From: Nageia nagi
Lineage: Eukaryota; Pinophyta
Assembly: GCA_050084985.1 (NCBI GenBank)
Contig: JBITNC010000001.1
Span: 161,510,001-161,574,000 of the forward strand
Length of the DNA stretch: 64,000 nt
Reading direction: 5' to 3'
This document shows positions 1 to 15,017 of this stretch, in pieces. Within the stretch, counting starts at the first letter, position 1; every line of letters begins with the position of its first letter. The translations under genes and the position numbers were made by a program. The notes below the pieces were generated by a model. It was given only the letters and a program-made list of their open reading frames with translations. It was not told the origin of the DNA and did no database searches.

Positions 1-1003
1 CCAAGATTGCAATATCACTTGGCCATGTCACTAGTGAATCATTGGAAAAATAAATAAAGCAACTTGTAACTTTAGTTTATGTTTTGCCAAGTCATTTTGT
101 GTTCCAAATATGCTGAGTAGAAGAAATAAGAAATATAAAAAAAATAGATCCAATTAGTCTCCAATTAGTTGCTAATTAAATTTGATCAAATATTAATCAT
201 GCAACAATCATATTTTAAATTGAATCAAGTTTAAATTCAAATTTGAAAATGATCATATAAAGGAAAATCTAGAAACTAAGGTTTCTTGGTCATTTTTTAG
301 TTTGATCCCTTATTCAAACTTTGGTCATTTCAATTTTACATTTCCTAAGTCTTGAAGTTACAAATATATCTGCACTTGGTCTTAGAAAATATCCTCAAGT
401 TTCATTAAGGAATATCTAAGCACCTTGGATCTTAGATAAAGCTCAAAATCTAACTTTCCAAGAATTGCTTTCTTCTTTCAGACCTTTACAATATCCTTCA
501 TATTTTCCCTCAAAGTTTGAATGTTCTCTTGTTATAGTAGGTTTATTTTATAAAATTATTACTACCCTTATCTTGACTTCACCTTTTTTGTTTGCAATTT
601 GCAAAACATTAAGGGTGAAGGTGTTTCATCATAAACATGATAACACACTATAAGTATAAAAGTATTTTAGGAAAATGCATGGAATTAATACATTTTGATA
701 GTAGAAGAGAGATAGAGCCATTTTGATCAAATTTTGACATTCACCCTACAAAGATAGGTATTCAATATTCAACATTGATCATCTATCATGCAAATTTGGT
801 ATTTATTAATACCACTTAGAATATGTTGTAACTCTACATTGAGATTTTGTTATGAAAAGGATAGCTTCAGAAAGCCTCTTAGAGTGATTTAATGATCTTA
901 TATTTTTTAAATATTACATTAAGGGATTTAATATAACCCAATATAACTCTATAAATGTTTGATTAATCAATTCTAATCTTAAAAGGGTAACTTTTAGCTG
1001 AAT
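1..1003. other. AT-rich flank without recognisable features
   Basis: AT-rich sequence left of the first LTR element. The short ORFs here show no family resemblance and no coding pattern. No RNA gene, tandem repeat or element end was recognised. Its last five bases are the left target-site duplication of the neighbouring element. Confidence 0.6.
999..1003. other. Left target-site duplication (TGAAT)
   Basis: The five bases before the left LTR are TGAAT. The five bases after the right LTR are TGAAG, a 4/5 match, as expected for an old 5-bp Ty3/gypsy target duplication. Confidence 0.7.
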
Positions 1004-3513
1004 TGTAACGTATCCACTTATTTTCACCAATTAAAACCCTAATTTAGACCTATTTTTTTATTTGGTTTAGCACTTGATATTCTAGAAATGAACTAGATGA
1101 TCCCACATGAGTTTAATATACTGCTATCTAGTTTAGCACTCACATGGCAAGATTAGTCAAGAACCCATGGTACCCAACCCTGATAAATATTTTTGGTGTT
1201 CACTTTTCAAAACTCACCTTGATGAAAAGATGCCTCAAAATCAACCTCAAAATTCCTACTCCATGTCTTGTGTGCAATAGGCCTTTTGGTCATGATGTTG
1301 TGGTTTTCTACTTGAGGCCCATAACACATGAGAGATCTCACTTCCATTAAGTTAGCATCATCACCTGATGATAACTCTCCATCTCATAGGAGTAGATAGC
1401 TTGTCCTAGGCAAGTTTTCATATGAGTGGATAGCATCACCTATGAAATAATTATCATACCCCTATTTGCTAACTACAAGTGGTATGACTACTAGTTACCC
1501 TCACCTAGTAATAGTAGCTTTTATGATTTCTATCCCCACATAACTCACTTGTTAAAGGATATGAGTAGTAACCTACCCATAACTATTGGCTACTCCCACC
1601 ATGTGGTTAGACATCCTTATGCCCATAACTTGAGGAGCCATGGATATTAAACAATATCCTTAAGTGGTTGATTATTCTAATTTATTTTAAAATATTTTAA
1701 TAAAAAGAACCACCCATAACCTACTAACCATAAACTAATATTTCCAAATAATCAAGAGGGTACAAGATAAGTTATAGGGTTTAACACCATTCATCTTTGT
1801 CTATGAGGTGTACCTCAAAAGTTTTTATTATAGGTTTTCTCAGTAAGTCACATGATTCTTATTTATCCCATATGTATTATGTCACATATATGAATCTACT
1901 TTTTTATAGTTCTCTTGCATACATAAAGTAGCAAGTCATGAAGAAAGGTCTAGCCACTATTGCTACAAAAGTAATGCGATGCTAAGTGGTCACCAAGTAA
2001 AAGAATATTCCTTTTATTTTTTATCTAGCAAGATAATTTTATTTGGTGAAGGTTCTCTACCAATTTTCTTTACATTATTTCATTCATCCCTATGGATCCC
2101 AAATGATCCCATTTGTATCCAATTTGATCCAAGAGTCCTAAAATATTTCAGAATGAACACAAATTATCATTTGAAACCTTAGTTCAAATTTAGTTTGATT
2201 CTATGTTGTTGGGATAATTTTGAATATGTTAGGATTAATAACCTAATCCATCTACTTCTTTTAGGAGTTTATATAGATTGATTTGTTAATACCACTACTT
2301 ATCATGCAAAAATAATTGTTAATATCTACTCCTATTAATCAAACATTATTCATATCATTTAAAAATCATAAAGATGTTCATAAAAGGGAAAGTCATTCAA
2401 TATATGAAATAAATAAAATATATTCCTCATTAAACAATTCTAAGTTAATGATCAATTACAAGAAGTTTGAATACATCTCATAACTTCATTTATCAACATC
2501 TAGGGTAATGACATAGCTTCCATAAACTTATAATAAGAACATTATTACATTATAAGGCTAATACAATAATTTTGTAACTCATCATAATCATCTTGTAATA
2601 CAAATATAGTTTAACATGTTATTTATTAGATCATTCATTGTGTTGTCTTGGTACACACCCGATGATCTTCAAGCAATGATTATCGAGCATCTCTATCATT
2701 CTTCAAGAAATGAGCATTGAACATCAAACATTCCATTGGAACTTGGTGGTTGTATAGAGTACTAGAAGGGAGAAGGATTAGGACAACCCTTTATATTTTA
2801 TGATCTTAATGCAATGCATTTGCTCACTTAAGAATTTGGGAGGATTTTAGGTCCTATTTGGACTACCTCTCTTCCTTGCTCGTGAATCAACATATACTTC
2901 ACATATAAATACAAATGGTCATTCTTATAAATATCAAAACATTTAAAACTCCCTTTTTCTTTTAAAACCCATTATTTTATATTGGTAATTATAGTGTTCT
3001 TAATAATTAGAATTCATTTCATAAGTTTATTCAAATAAATAATAATGAGAGTACAATCACTATATACAAAATCCTCTATACTTAATTACTTAATAATCTT
3101 ATTATTAAATGAATGTTTATCTCAAATTCATGGTATGAATCTATCTAATGGTGTTCTCTTAATGGCAAGGTATGTGTAGATTATCTCTACGTATACTAAT
3201 CTTGATTCATAATGCTCATGTGTGCCATAGTTGCAAAAGAATACAATTTCACTCAAAAATGTACTACACTTTCTTCGATAGGTGCCAATAGCAAATTCTA
3301 AAAGCTAATATAATAGTAGATTCCCAAAATTACTTTGCAAATAACATTAAATAGATTATTATTAAAGGCCTAAATAAGATTTAGTCACTTCAAATCCTTG
3401 ATCAATTCAAAATCAATCTCTACAAATTTTAACAATGTTAACTCTAGTGTAAACTCTCAAAGAAGATAAAGGAGTTTTGTTTCATAGAAAGTAAAGGATG
3501 GAGGTTGAATTCC

Positions 3514-3535
3514 ATATATATATATATATATATAT
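3514..3535. repeat. Short (TA)n tract in left LTR
   Basis: About 11 TA units. The allelic position in the other LTR (10199-10270) is about three times longer, so the tract has changed length since insertion. Confidence 0.85.
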
Positions 3536-3591
3536 GAAGTAAAGGAGGTGAAGCATGGAGATTATTTAATGGTGCAGATGCAAACAAAGTT

Positions 3592-3602
3592 CTATAAATA
3601 GG
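3592..3602 (+). promoter_or_regulatory. TATA-like box on the antisense strand of the left LTR
   Basis: CTATAAATAGG, a near-ideal plant TATA box, on the plus strand, opposite to the element's genes. The same box is kept in the sister LTR at 10352-10362. About 25-35 bp downstream is a pyrimidine/CA-rich stretch, then an ATG-containing region with a plus-strand ORF. Promoter activity is inference. Confidence 0.4.
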
Positions 3603-4457
3603 TGCAACCAACATTACATTCATTTCAACATACACATTCATGAAATCTCTAAAAGAAGATATCTAGATATATAAGGAGGTGAAATGCATACGATAACACA
3701 AAACTAGGAAATTGTTTGACAACTACATGACAAAAAAAATCAAGGATGGGGATTTTAAAAGAGTACCTAAGTAAAATATCAAACTTTGAATCTTTACCAA
3801 CATTCTTGCTTCATGATTAGAATGTATGTATAGAAAAACATCAAAAATAGTTGAAATTGGTTTTTTGTCAGAATTTGAAGAAGAAGGTTCCTCCATGGTA
3901 TCAAGCAAATTGAAAAAAGAAAAATACATAATGATGTTAATACAAAATGGAAAGGATGGAAGATCTAAAATAATAACAATTAGATATAGAAACTTTTACC
4001 CTCATATTCCAAGCATAGGCTAGCATATGTATTCTTGAAATGAACACGTAGGCCTATCAAGTAGCATGGATGAAAAGCTAATTGGAAAACTCAAATTGTT
4101 TATAAAGAAAATTCATGAGCATATACATCAGGGAAATTGTAAAATCATCTATATAAAAGAGTAATAATTCAATAAAGTTTGTATTAAAAGTTTCCTCAAT
4201 GAAATATAAATAAAAACTATACTATTTTCATAGGCAACATAAAGCACTAACCATCACATGAACATATTAAATATACAAGGTAGTATGTCATTTCAAATGG
4301 AGCAAGGACACTATCATCAACTATTTCATAACCTTTTATAAAGGAATTATAACATACATATTTGAAAAAACAAAATAAGAAAGACTACTTTAACTAGACA
4401 AATTAGAAAAATGCAATAGATAGATAGGAAGGTAGCTATTTTTCTAAAGCTCTACTT

Positions 4458-4469
4458 CTTTATTTATAG
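4458..4469 (-). promoter_or_regulatory. Sense TATA-like box, left LTR
   Basis: Minus-strand CTATAAATAAAG, in the coding direction of the element. It is conserved at 11313-11324 in the other LTR. If it is the element promoter, R plus U5 would be over 3 kb long. Confidence 0.4.
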
Positions 4470-5301
4470 AAAAAGGTGTTCAAGTGTGTCCAAATGGATG
4501 TCTCCTCACACCTTTAATAATTTTTGAGGTAGATTTGTCTAATGTTGTAAATGATTTTAATTGCATTCAATACTTTAGAACCTTTTTCACTAACTGATAA
4601 TTTAGTGCCAACTCTTATGCATACCTAATGCAAGAAAACAAAACTAAGTAGGATCATTAGCCTATTATTTTCCTAGCTATTAAATATATTATGATACCAC
4701 AAGGAGACCTTATTCTCTTTCTAATAGTATTTTTTTACTATTAACCCCATACAAAAATAATATGGGCTCTCATATTCAACTTTTATCCCATTAAATTTAT
4801 GTTTCTAACCTTTTATAAAATTTTAAATTTAACTAATATATGTTCCCTTTTTCTCTCATTTTCAAAATTTGAATTTCAAAAATACTAAAGAAGAGAAAAC
4901 ACACCTTTACCTATGACGGGCAACTTGTCTTATAGAGGAAGGTTAATCCATACACTTTTGCAAACATATTTTCATCAAGAAATCAATAATCACAATAATT
5001 ATTCTACATGCAACTACAAGATTTATGATGGTCATAGGGTGTGTTAACAAATTAAAGCCAATCATTTCCTCCTCTTACCCTTTTGTTCCTATCACCAATT
5101 CACCTTTGATTTGTAAGATCTTTGGATCACTTCTCCACCCTATGACCTATGTCAAAACATCTTGAAGCCATCATCAAATTATCACAAATAATATATATTC
5201 CTTTATTAAATTTTTCATTACCATAAAATTAATCAAACATCATTCACTCAAATCCTGGATGGTACCCTAGGTAAAATAGTATCTTGAGGTGGGTCTTGAC
5301 A

Positions 5302-5316
5302 TACACCTCCCTTAAA
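5302..5316 (-). promoter_or_regulatory. Polypurine tract of giant-LTR element
   Basis: On the minus strand AAGGGAGGTGTA lies immediately upstream of the 3' LTR start TGTCAAG. Position and purine content fit the plus-strand primer of a Ty3/gypsy element. Confidence 0.7.
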
Positions 5317-5329
5317 AGGAACATAGTCC

Positions 5330-6430
5330 CTTATGTTCTTATATACAAACATAAACTTATAAATGTTTCATATACTTAGTTGAGTAAATAAATATGGAAA
5401 TTATCTTTTTAGAGTATCTGTATCTTCCCATGTGGAAGATGGTTCAAAATTTTTGTCCCATGGGATTAGACATTCATTAATTTCCCTATTTCTTAGCTTC
5501 CTAGTCCTAAAAGCTAAGATCTTGATAGGGAGTATTTAAATGGCATGAGGGTCCAGCATATACAATTAAGAAAAATCAAAAATATGAGAAGGATGAGCAA
5601 CATACTTTCATAACAAGGAGACATGAAAGACATCATGTATTTTGGACAAACTTGGTGGTAAGGCAAGTTTCTAGGCTACTAGACTCTTCCATAATTTCAA
5701 AAGGACCAACAAATTAAGGATCCAATTTAATTGATTTTATAGCATTTTTTATGGTTCATACTCATAAAAATACCTTATCACCCACAACAAATTCTCTAGG
5801 AGTTATCTTAAGATCATCATAACTCTTTTATCGATCCATAGCTTCCTTCAACTTTTGTCAATTGGAATTTAGCTACTCATCCATTTTCTTTAATATTTCT
5901 AATTGGATCATCACCCAATCCTCCTGATTATCCTAATTGAAAGGAGTTCTACATCTCCTTCCATACAGTCCTTCAAAATGAGCCATTCCTAAAGATGAAT
6001 GATAGCCATTATTATATGGAAAATCAACCAAATAAAGATAATCTTTCCATTTGGTCATTTGTTCCATGCAACACATTGTAAACATGTCCTCAAGGAATTT
6101 GTTCACACATTCTATCTATGCATCTATTTTAGGATGATAAGTTGAGCTTATATTTAACTTTGTACCCAATGCCTTATGAAATAATTTCCAAAATATGGAA
6201 GTGAACTTAGAATCCCTATATGAAATTATCACTTCAATAAATCCATGTAATCTAAATATTTCATGTGCAAACTTATTATCTACTATAGGGGCATGAACTG
6301 TGGTGTTATCATATATAAAATGATCAACCTTGGCTAACTTATCAACCACAACCAATATGGAATCATGATGAAATCTAGTTTTTGGTAAATAGACTATGAA
6401 ATCCATTGAAATCACTTACTACTTTTGGTG
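5330..6430 (-). pseudogene. Ty3/gypsy integrase with chromodomain-like C-terminus, broken
   Basis: Integrase inserts the cDNA into the host genome. The best frame (6415-6116) begins MISMDFIVYLPKTRF and carries the catalytic core: Asp in the SMDFI motif and Asp in SYRDSKF. It ends at STYHPKIDA, just before the expected catalytic Glu region. Further left, in shifted frames, are YNNGYHSSLGMAHFEGLYGR and then the conserved HDVFHVS block. Next is a chromodomain-like stretch, LRNREINECLIPWDK, with a STWED motif and a stop before the usual terminal PYLF. Several stops and frameshifts separate these blocks. No RT or RNase H precedes it: gag lies directly upstream. It is not functional. Confidence 0.85.
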
Positions 6431-6499
6431 GGTCTATCTTCAGAGGGAATTGAATTGCATAGTGTGCTCCACCATAGTTCTAATACCCATCTCATAGAG

Positions 6500-7737
6500 C
6501 TTTCTTTTTCTTTGAATTATTATCCTTAGGCATGTATTGGTTATTACATTGCTCAAGAATCCATGATTCAAGTTCCTAAATCCTTGATTTTCATTCCCAG
6601 TGTTTTGATTCTATCTTTCAAAATGTTGATTCTTCTTTTGGAAACCTTTCTTCTTAAAACCCTTATTCTCAGGTTATTTCTTCTTAAACCTCTAAAATTT
6701 TCCATCCTTATGATTTTGATTGACCTTTATATTGCTATTGTGTGAAGCCTATTACTTAGTACCTTTGTTCCTTTAGAAAGGTTCCTTATCTTTTTCATCT
6801 AATACATAACTCATGAGGGTTTTTGTTATGCCCAAGTTACTTTCATCTCTCTTAGCTAGATCATAAGCTTGTTCCAATATCTTAGGATTTAGGATATTGA
6901 ACATAGTATTGATCTTGGAATTCATCCCCATAATAAATTTATGAACCTTCAAGTGACTTTTATCATATGGAACATACTTAAGAAGTTTGATGAACTTTTG
7001 ATTATAGGTCTGCACACTCATAGAACCTTGTTGAAGTATATAATATTCCTCATATTTCTTATCAAAATAGAACTAAGGAATAAATCTTTTTTAAAATGCT
7101 TCCACAAATTCTAACCACTTCAAATACTAAACTTGGTGCTCAACTTTGTAGGCATTCCATCATTCAAAAGTAATGTCTTGAAAGTTGTAGGTAGCCCACA
7201 TGGTTTTGGTTTTTAGCAACAAATTTTTCATTAAAAAGTAGGTTTTAGCCACCTTTAACTATACCTCTATGTGATCACCTTCATGCTTTCCATTAAACTT
7301 GAGTATTATAGGTTTCTTCAAATCACATGTAAGTTCTTATTTGATCCTCACTTGAATCTAGTTCTTTAGTCCACCCAATCTTGCTTGTGCTAGAAGGATT
7401 ACATCAGATTCTTATCTTTGAGGATCAACTCTTTGAATCAATAGATTATTTATCAGTTCTTGTTATTTTACAAACTACTCTTGGAGTCTTATGATGGCTC
7501 CTTCTCCTCTATTATTTTGGTTAGAATGGTTGAACTTTCAATATTACTTGTAGAGACCTGTTGATTGGCATTCCTCATTATTCCACCTCTAGTATTTTGA
7601 CCTCTAACATTTGCATTCTAGCTTCTAACATTTGTTTGGTTTATCATGGCATTAGCATTGGCATTCATGGGAAGGATATTGGAAGCACCTTATCATGGGT
7701 TTCTTGAAGCTCTAGTTACATGTCTTTGGAGTGCCAT
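6500..7737 (-). pseudogene. Ty3/gypsy gag, broken
   Basis: Gag forms the retrotransposon particle. The likely start is the ATG at 7737 (MALQRHVTRASRNP), about 110 bp inside the primer-binding site, followed by a low-complexity Asn/Thr/Arg-rich stretch and several stops. The open stretch 7021-6773 (MSVQTYNQKFIKLLKYVPYD, then a KVHKFIMGMN motif) is the conserved capsid-like core of plant chromovirus gag. The C-terminal part, left of 6773, is Lys-rich with frameshifts, and no intact zinc knuckle is visible. The frame then passes into integrase without protease or RT, which marks a large internal deletion. Confidence 0.8.
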
Positions 7738-7849
7738 GATCTAAGCCAACCAAATGGTGTTGTTATTAAGCTTATGCATACTCATATTGACTTCCTAAAA
7801 TTTTACAACAAAAGAGTCATAGACCATAGGCCTGAGAGTTTGAACTTGA

Positions 7850-7862
7850 CACTCTGATACTA
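7850..7862 (-). promoter_or_regulatory. Primer-binding site, initiator-Met type
   Basis: Minus-strand TAGTATCAGAGTG, one base inside the 5' LTR end. It matches the usual plant TGGTATCAGAGC site except for two or three changes. It primes minus-strand cDNA synthesis and fixes the element's orientation. Confidence 0.8.
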
Positions 7863-10198
7863 ATGTAACATATCCACTTATTTTCACCAAGTAAAACCCT
7901 AATTTTTAGACATATTTTTTGTATAGTTTAACACTCAATATTCTAAGAATGAACTAGATGATCCCACATGAGTTTAATATGCTGCTAGCTAGTTTAGCAC
8001 TCACATGACAAGATTGGCCAAGAACTTGGGATAACCAACCCTAATAAATATTATTGGTGTTCACTTTTCAACACTCACCTTGTTGAAAAGATGCTTCAAA
8101 AGCAACATCACCATTCCTATTCCACATCTCATGTGTAATAGGCTTTTTGGTCACGATGTTGTGGTTTTCTACTCGGGGCCCATAATACCTGAGATATCTC
8201 ACTTCCATTAATTTAGCATAATCACCTAATGATAGTTCTCCATATCATAGGAGTATATATCTTATCCTAGCCAAGCTTTCATATGAGTGGGTAGCATCAC
8301 CTATGGAACAATTATCATACCCCTATCTGCTAACTGTAAGTGGTATGACTACTAGTTACCCTCACCTAGTAATAGTAGTTTTTATGATTGATATCCTCTC
8401 CTAACTCATTTGTTAAAGCATGAGTAGTAACTTGCCCATAACTATTGACTAGTCCCACCATGTGGTTCGACTTCCTTATGCCCATAACTTGAGGAGCCAA
8501 GGATATTAAATAATATCCTTGAGTGGTTGTTTAGTCTAATTTATTTTAAAATTATTTGATAAAAAAAACCACCCATAACCTAATAACCATAAACTAATAT
8601 TTCTAAATAATCAAGAGGGTACACGATAAGTTCTAGGGTTTAACACCATTCATATTTTTGCACAAGGTGTACCTCAAAATTTTTGGTTATAGGTTTACTT
8701 AGAAAGTCACATGGTTCTTATTTATCTCATATGCATTGTATCACACATACAAATATACTTTTTAAAAGTTCTCTTACATATGTAAAGTAGCAAGTTGTGA
8801 GGAAAGGTCTAGCCACTATTGCTACAAAATTATATGAAGCTAAGTGGTCCTCATGTAAAAGAATATTCCTTTTATTTCTCATCTAGCAAGATAGGTTTAT
8901 TTGGTGAAGGTTCTCTACCAATTTTCTTTACATTATTTCATTCATCCCTATGGATTCCAAATGATCCCATTTGTATCCAATTTGATCTAAGAGTCCTAAA
9001 ATATTCCAAATGAGCACTAATTATCATTTGGAACCTTATTTCAAATTTAGTTTCGATTCTATTTTTTTGGGGTGATTTTGGATCTGTTAGGATTAATAAC
9101 CTAATCCATCTATTTATTCTAGGAGTTTATATAGATTGATTTGTTAATACCACTACTTATCATACAAAAATAAGTGTTAATCCCTACTCCTATTCATCAA
9201 ACATTATCCAAATCATTTAACAATCAAAAAGATGTTCATAAAAAGGAAAGTAAGATCATCTACTTTTTGTTTATCATTCAATATATTAAATAAATACAAT
9301 ATATTCCTCATTAAATATTTCTAAGTTAATGATCAATTACAAGAAGTTTGAATGCATCTCATAACTTCATTTATCAACATCTAGGGTAATGACATAGCTT
9401 CCATAAACTTATTACAAGAACATTATTACATTATAAGGCTACTATAATAATTTTGTAACTCATCATCATCATCTTGTAGGGAGAAGGATTAGGAAAACCC
9501 TTTATATTTTATGACCTTAATGCAATGCATTCACTTACTTAATACCTCAAGAGGATTTTATGTACTATTTAGATTACCTCTCTTCTTTGGTCATGAATCA
9601 ACTTATACTTCACATATAAATACAAATTATCATTCTTATAAATATGAAAAAATTTAAAACATTTTTTTTCTTTTATAACCCATTTTTTATATTGGTAATT
9701 ATGGTTTTGTTAATAATTAAAATTCATTCCATAAGTTTATTTCAAATAAATAATAATAATAGTACAATCACTATATACAAAATTCTCTATACTTAATTAC
9801 TTAATAATCTTATTATTAAATGAAAGTTTGTCTCAAATTCATGGTATGAATATATCTAATGGCATTCTCTTGATGGAAAGGGATGTGTACATTATCTCTA
9901 TGTATACTAATATTGAATCATAATGCTCATGTGTGCCATAGTTGCAAAAGAATAGAGCTTCACTCAAAAATATACTATAGTTTCTTCAACAAGCACCAAT
10001 AGCAAATTCCAAAAGCTAATATAATAGAAAATTTCCAAAAATACTTTGCAAATAACATCAAATCAATTATTATTAAAGGCCTAAATAAGATTTAGTTACT
10101 TCAAATTTGTGAGCAATTCAAAATCAATCTCTGCAAAATTTAACAATGTTAACTCTAGTGTAAACTCTCAAAGAAAAGTAAAGGATGGAGGTTGAATT

Positions 10199-10204
10199 CC
10201 ATAT

Positions 10205-10270
<66 letters not shown>
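10199..10270. repeat. (TA)n(CA)n microsatellite in right LTR
   Basis: Compound microsatellite of mostly TA units ending in ACACAC, about 70 bp. It aligns to the 22-bp TA tract at 3514-3535 in the sister LTR, so it expanded after insertion or the other copy contracted. Confidence 0.9.
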
Positions 10271-10351
10271 GAAGTAAAGGAGGAAAAGCATAAAGATTAT
10301 TTGATGGTGTAGATATAGATAGAGTTTTATGGATGTGAGTGCAGGTAAAGG

Positions 10352-10362
10352 CTATAAATAGG
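10352..10362 (+). promoter_or_regulatory. TATA-like box on the antisense strand of the right LTR
   Basis: CTATAAATAGG, identical to the box at 3592-3602 in the sister LTR, upstream of the plus-strand ORF at 10507-10734. Direction is opposite to gag and integrase. Confidence 0.4.
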
Positions 10363-10506
10363 CTCAACCAGCATTACATTCTTTTCAACATACACATTTG
10401 TGAAATCTCTAGAAGAAGATATATAGATATCTAATGAGGTGACATGTATAGGAATACATAAAAGTAGGGAATTGTTTCACAACTGCATGATAAAAATATG
10501 TAAAGG

Positions 10507-10734
10507 ATGGAGATTTCAAAAGAGTACCTAAGTAAACTACCAAACTCAGAATCTTTACCAACATTCTTCCTTCATGATCACGATATAAGTATAGAAAAAC
10601 ATCAAAAATGGTTGAAATTGGTTTTATGTCAGACTTTAAAGAAGAAGGCTCCTTCATGGTATCAAGCAAATTGGAAAAAAGTAAAATACATAATGATATT
10701 AACACGAAATGGAAAGGATGCAAGATCTAAATAA
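10507..10734 (+). CDS. 75-aa ORF on the antisense strand of the right LTR, unknown function
   Basis: A plus-strand ORF of 75 residues, basic at its C-terminus (Lys/Trp-rich, ending NGKDARSK), downstream of the antisense TATA-like box. The homologous stretch in the left LTR (about 3745-3970) keeps the same reading frame in large part, including the SSK/WYQAN-type region, but with in-frame stops. I recognise no family. It may be chance conservation between two recently identical LTRs, or a small antisense gene carried in the LTR. A minus-strand ORF covers the same bases, which argues for caution. Confidence 0.2.
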   Translation: MEISKEYLSKLPNSESLPTFFLHDHDISIEKHQKWLKLVLCQTLKKKAPSWYQANWKKVKYIMILTRNGKDARSK

Positions 10735-11312
10735 TAATAATCAGATCTAGAAATTTTTTCCTTCATATTTTAAGCTCAGACTAGCATATGGATTCTTCAA
10801 ATAAATGTGTAGGCCTATCAAAAAGCATGGATGAAGTGCTAAGGGGAAAACACAAACTATTTATAAAGAAAATTCATGAGCATATATGATAGGGACATTG
10901 TCAAATCCACTATATAAAAGAGTGATAATTCAATAAAGTTTGTATTAAAACTTTCCTCAATGAAATACAAATAAAAACTATGCCCTTTTCATAGGCAAAA
11001 TAAAGTACCAACTATCACATGAATATACTAAATATACTAGGTAGCATGTCATTTCAAATGGATCAAGGCCATTATCATCAAATATTTCATAACCTTTTAT
11101 CAAAGAATTCTACCATACATATTTGAAATAAAAAAAAGGATGACTAATTTAACTAAACATATTAGAAAAATGCAAAAGAATATTCACATCTTTATTTGGA
11201 GAGGGAAGGGAGACTTCTTTTTTTCATGTAATCTAAGCTTGAGAATAACCAAAAATTAAATAAGAGATAGATAGATAGATAGGAAGGTAGCTATTTTTCT
11301 AAAGATTTACTT

Positions 11313-11324
11313 CTTTATTTATAG
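11313..11324 (-). promoter_or_regulatory. Sense TATA-like box, right (5') LTR
   Basis: Minus-strand CTATAAATAAAG, identical to 4458-4469. It lies in the 5' LTR and is the most likely promoter for the gag-pol transcript. Confidence 0.45.
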
Positions 11325-12156
11325 CTAAAGGAGTTCAAGTGTGTCCACATGGATGTCTCCTCACACCTTTAATAATTTTTGGGGTAGATTTACCTAAAGT
11401 TGTAAATGATTGTAATGGAATTTAATACTTTAAAACCTTTTTTATTAATTGACAATTTAGTGCCAACTCTTATCCATACCTAACACAAGAAAAAAAAACT
11501 AAGTAGGGTCATTACTCTATTATTTTTATAACTATTAAATATCTTATAATACCACAAGGAGACCTTAGTTTTTTTCTAATAGTATTTTTTTACTATTATC
11601 CCCATGTGGCAATAATATGGGCTCTTATATTCAACTTTTATCCTATTAAATTTATGTTTCTAATCTTTTATAAAATTTTAAATTTAACTAATGTATATCC
11701 CCTTTTTCCCTCCTTTTGAAAATTTGAATTTCAAAAAAAGTAAACAAGATAAAGCACACCTTTACCTGCGATGGTCACCTCATCTTACAGAGTAAGGTTA
11801 ATCCATACACTTTTGCAAACATATTTGCATTAAAAAATTGGTAATCACATTATTTATTTTACATGCAACTACATGATTTATGATGGTCATAAGGTGTGTC
11901 AATGAATCAACACAAATCATTTCTTTTTCTTATCCTTTTGTTCCTATCACCAATTCACCTTTGGTCTATAGGGTCTTTGGATCACTTCTCCACCTTGTGA
12001 CTTGTGTCAAATCATCTTGAAGGTAGCATCAAATTGTAACAAATAACACATATTCTGTTATCAGATTTGTCATTACCATAACATTAGTCAAACATTATTT
12101 ATTCAAATCCTCAATGGTACTCGAGGTCAAATAGTGTCTTGATGTGGGTTGTGACA

Positions 12157-12161
12157 TGAAG
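12157..12161. other. Right target-site duplication (TGAAG)
   Basis: Partner of TGAAT at 999-1003, with one mismatch. It fixes the outer ends of the giant-LTR element. Confidence 0.7.
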
Positions 12162-15012
<2,851 letters not shown>

Positions 15013-15017
15013 ACAAT

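Larger units (their letters stand above)
1004..5301 (-). repeat. Giant LTR, left copy (3' LTR of minus-strand element)
   Basis: A 4298-bp direct repeat of 7864-12156, collinear along its whole length with mostly single-base differences and a few indels. This copy has about 170 bp at 2597-2767 that the other copy lacks, and a short TA tract near 3514. Its left end is TGTAAC and its right end TTGACA. It contains only short ORFs, none of a known family. A sense TATA-like box lies at 4458-4469 and an antisense-strand TATA-like box at 3592-3602. Confidence 0.9.
1004..12156 (-). mobile_element. Ty3/gypsy chromovirus-like LTR retrotransposon with giant LTRs (full span, interior deleted)
   Basis: Two direct repeats of about 4.3 kb (1004-5301 and 7864-12156) flank a 2.56-kb interior. 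On the minus strand each LTR starts TGTCAAGAC or the mutated TGTCACAAC and ends GTTACA, so TG...CA termini are kept. Next to the right LTR is a site resembling the initiator-Met primer site; next to the left LTR is a purine-rich tract. The flanks carry a 5-bp near duplication (TGAAT/TGAAG). The interior encodes a decayed gag followed by integrase with a chromodomain-like end, all on the minus strand. Protease, reverse transcriptase and RNase H are not visible, so about 3 kb of pol is missing. Long LTRs, this primer type and a chromodomain point to the Tekay/Del group (inference). The copy is old and cannot move by itself. Confidence 0.9.
7864..12156 (-). repeat. Giant LTR, right copy (5' LTR of minus-strand element)
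   Basis: A 4293-bp partner of 1004-5301. It lacks about 170 bp between the bases near 9477 and the start of the GGGAGAAGG motif. It carries about 95 extra bases near 11170-11268 and a longer TA/CA microsatellite (about 10199-10270). Because the element is on the minus strand, this is the promoter-bearing 5' LTR, adjacent to the primer-binding site. The two copies differ at about 5-10% of positions in stretches compared by eye, so the insertion is old. Confidence 0.9.

Noticed and set aside
10155-10367. 70-aa minus-strand ORF in right LTR
   Set aside because: Its hydrophobic Ile-Tyr run is the translated TA microsatellite; it is not conserved in length in the sister LTR.
10409-10723. 104-aa minus-strand ORF in right LTR
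   Set aside because: It overlaps the plus-strand ORF and its left-LTR counterpart (3723-3929) is shorter; no domain, probably chance.
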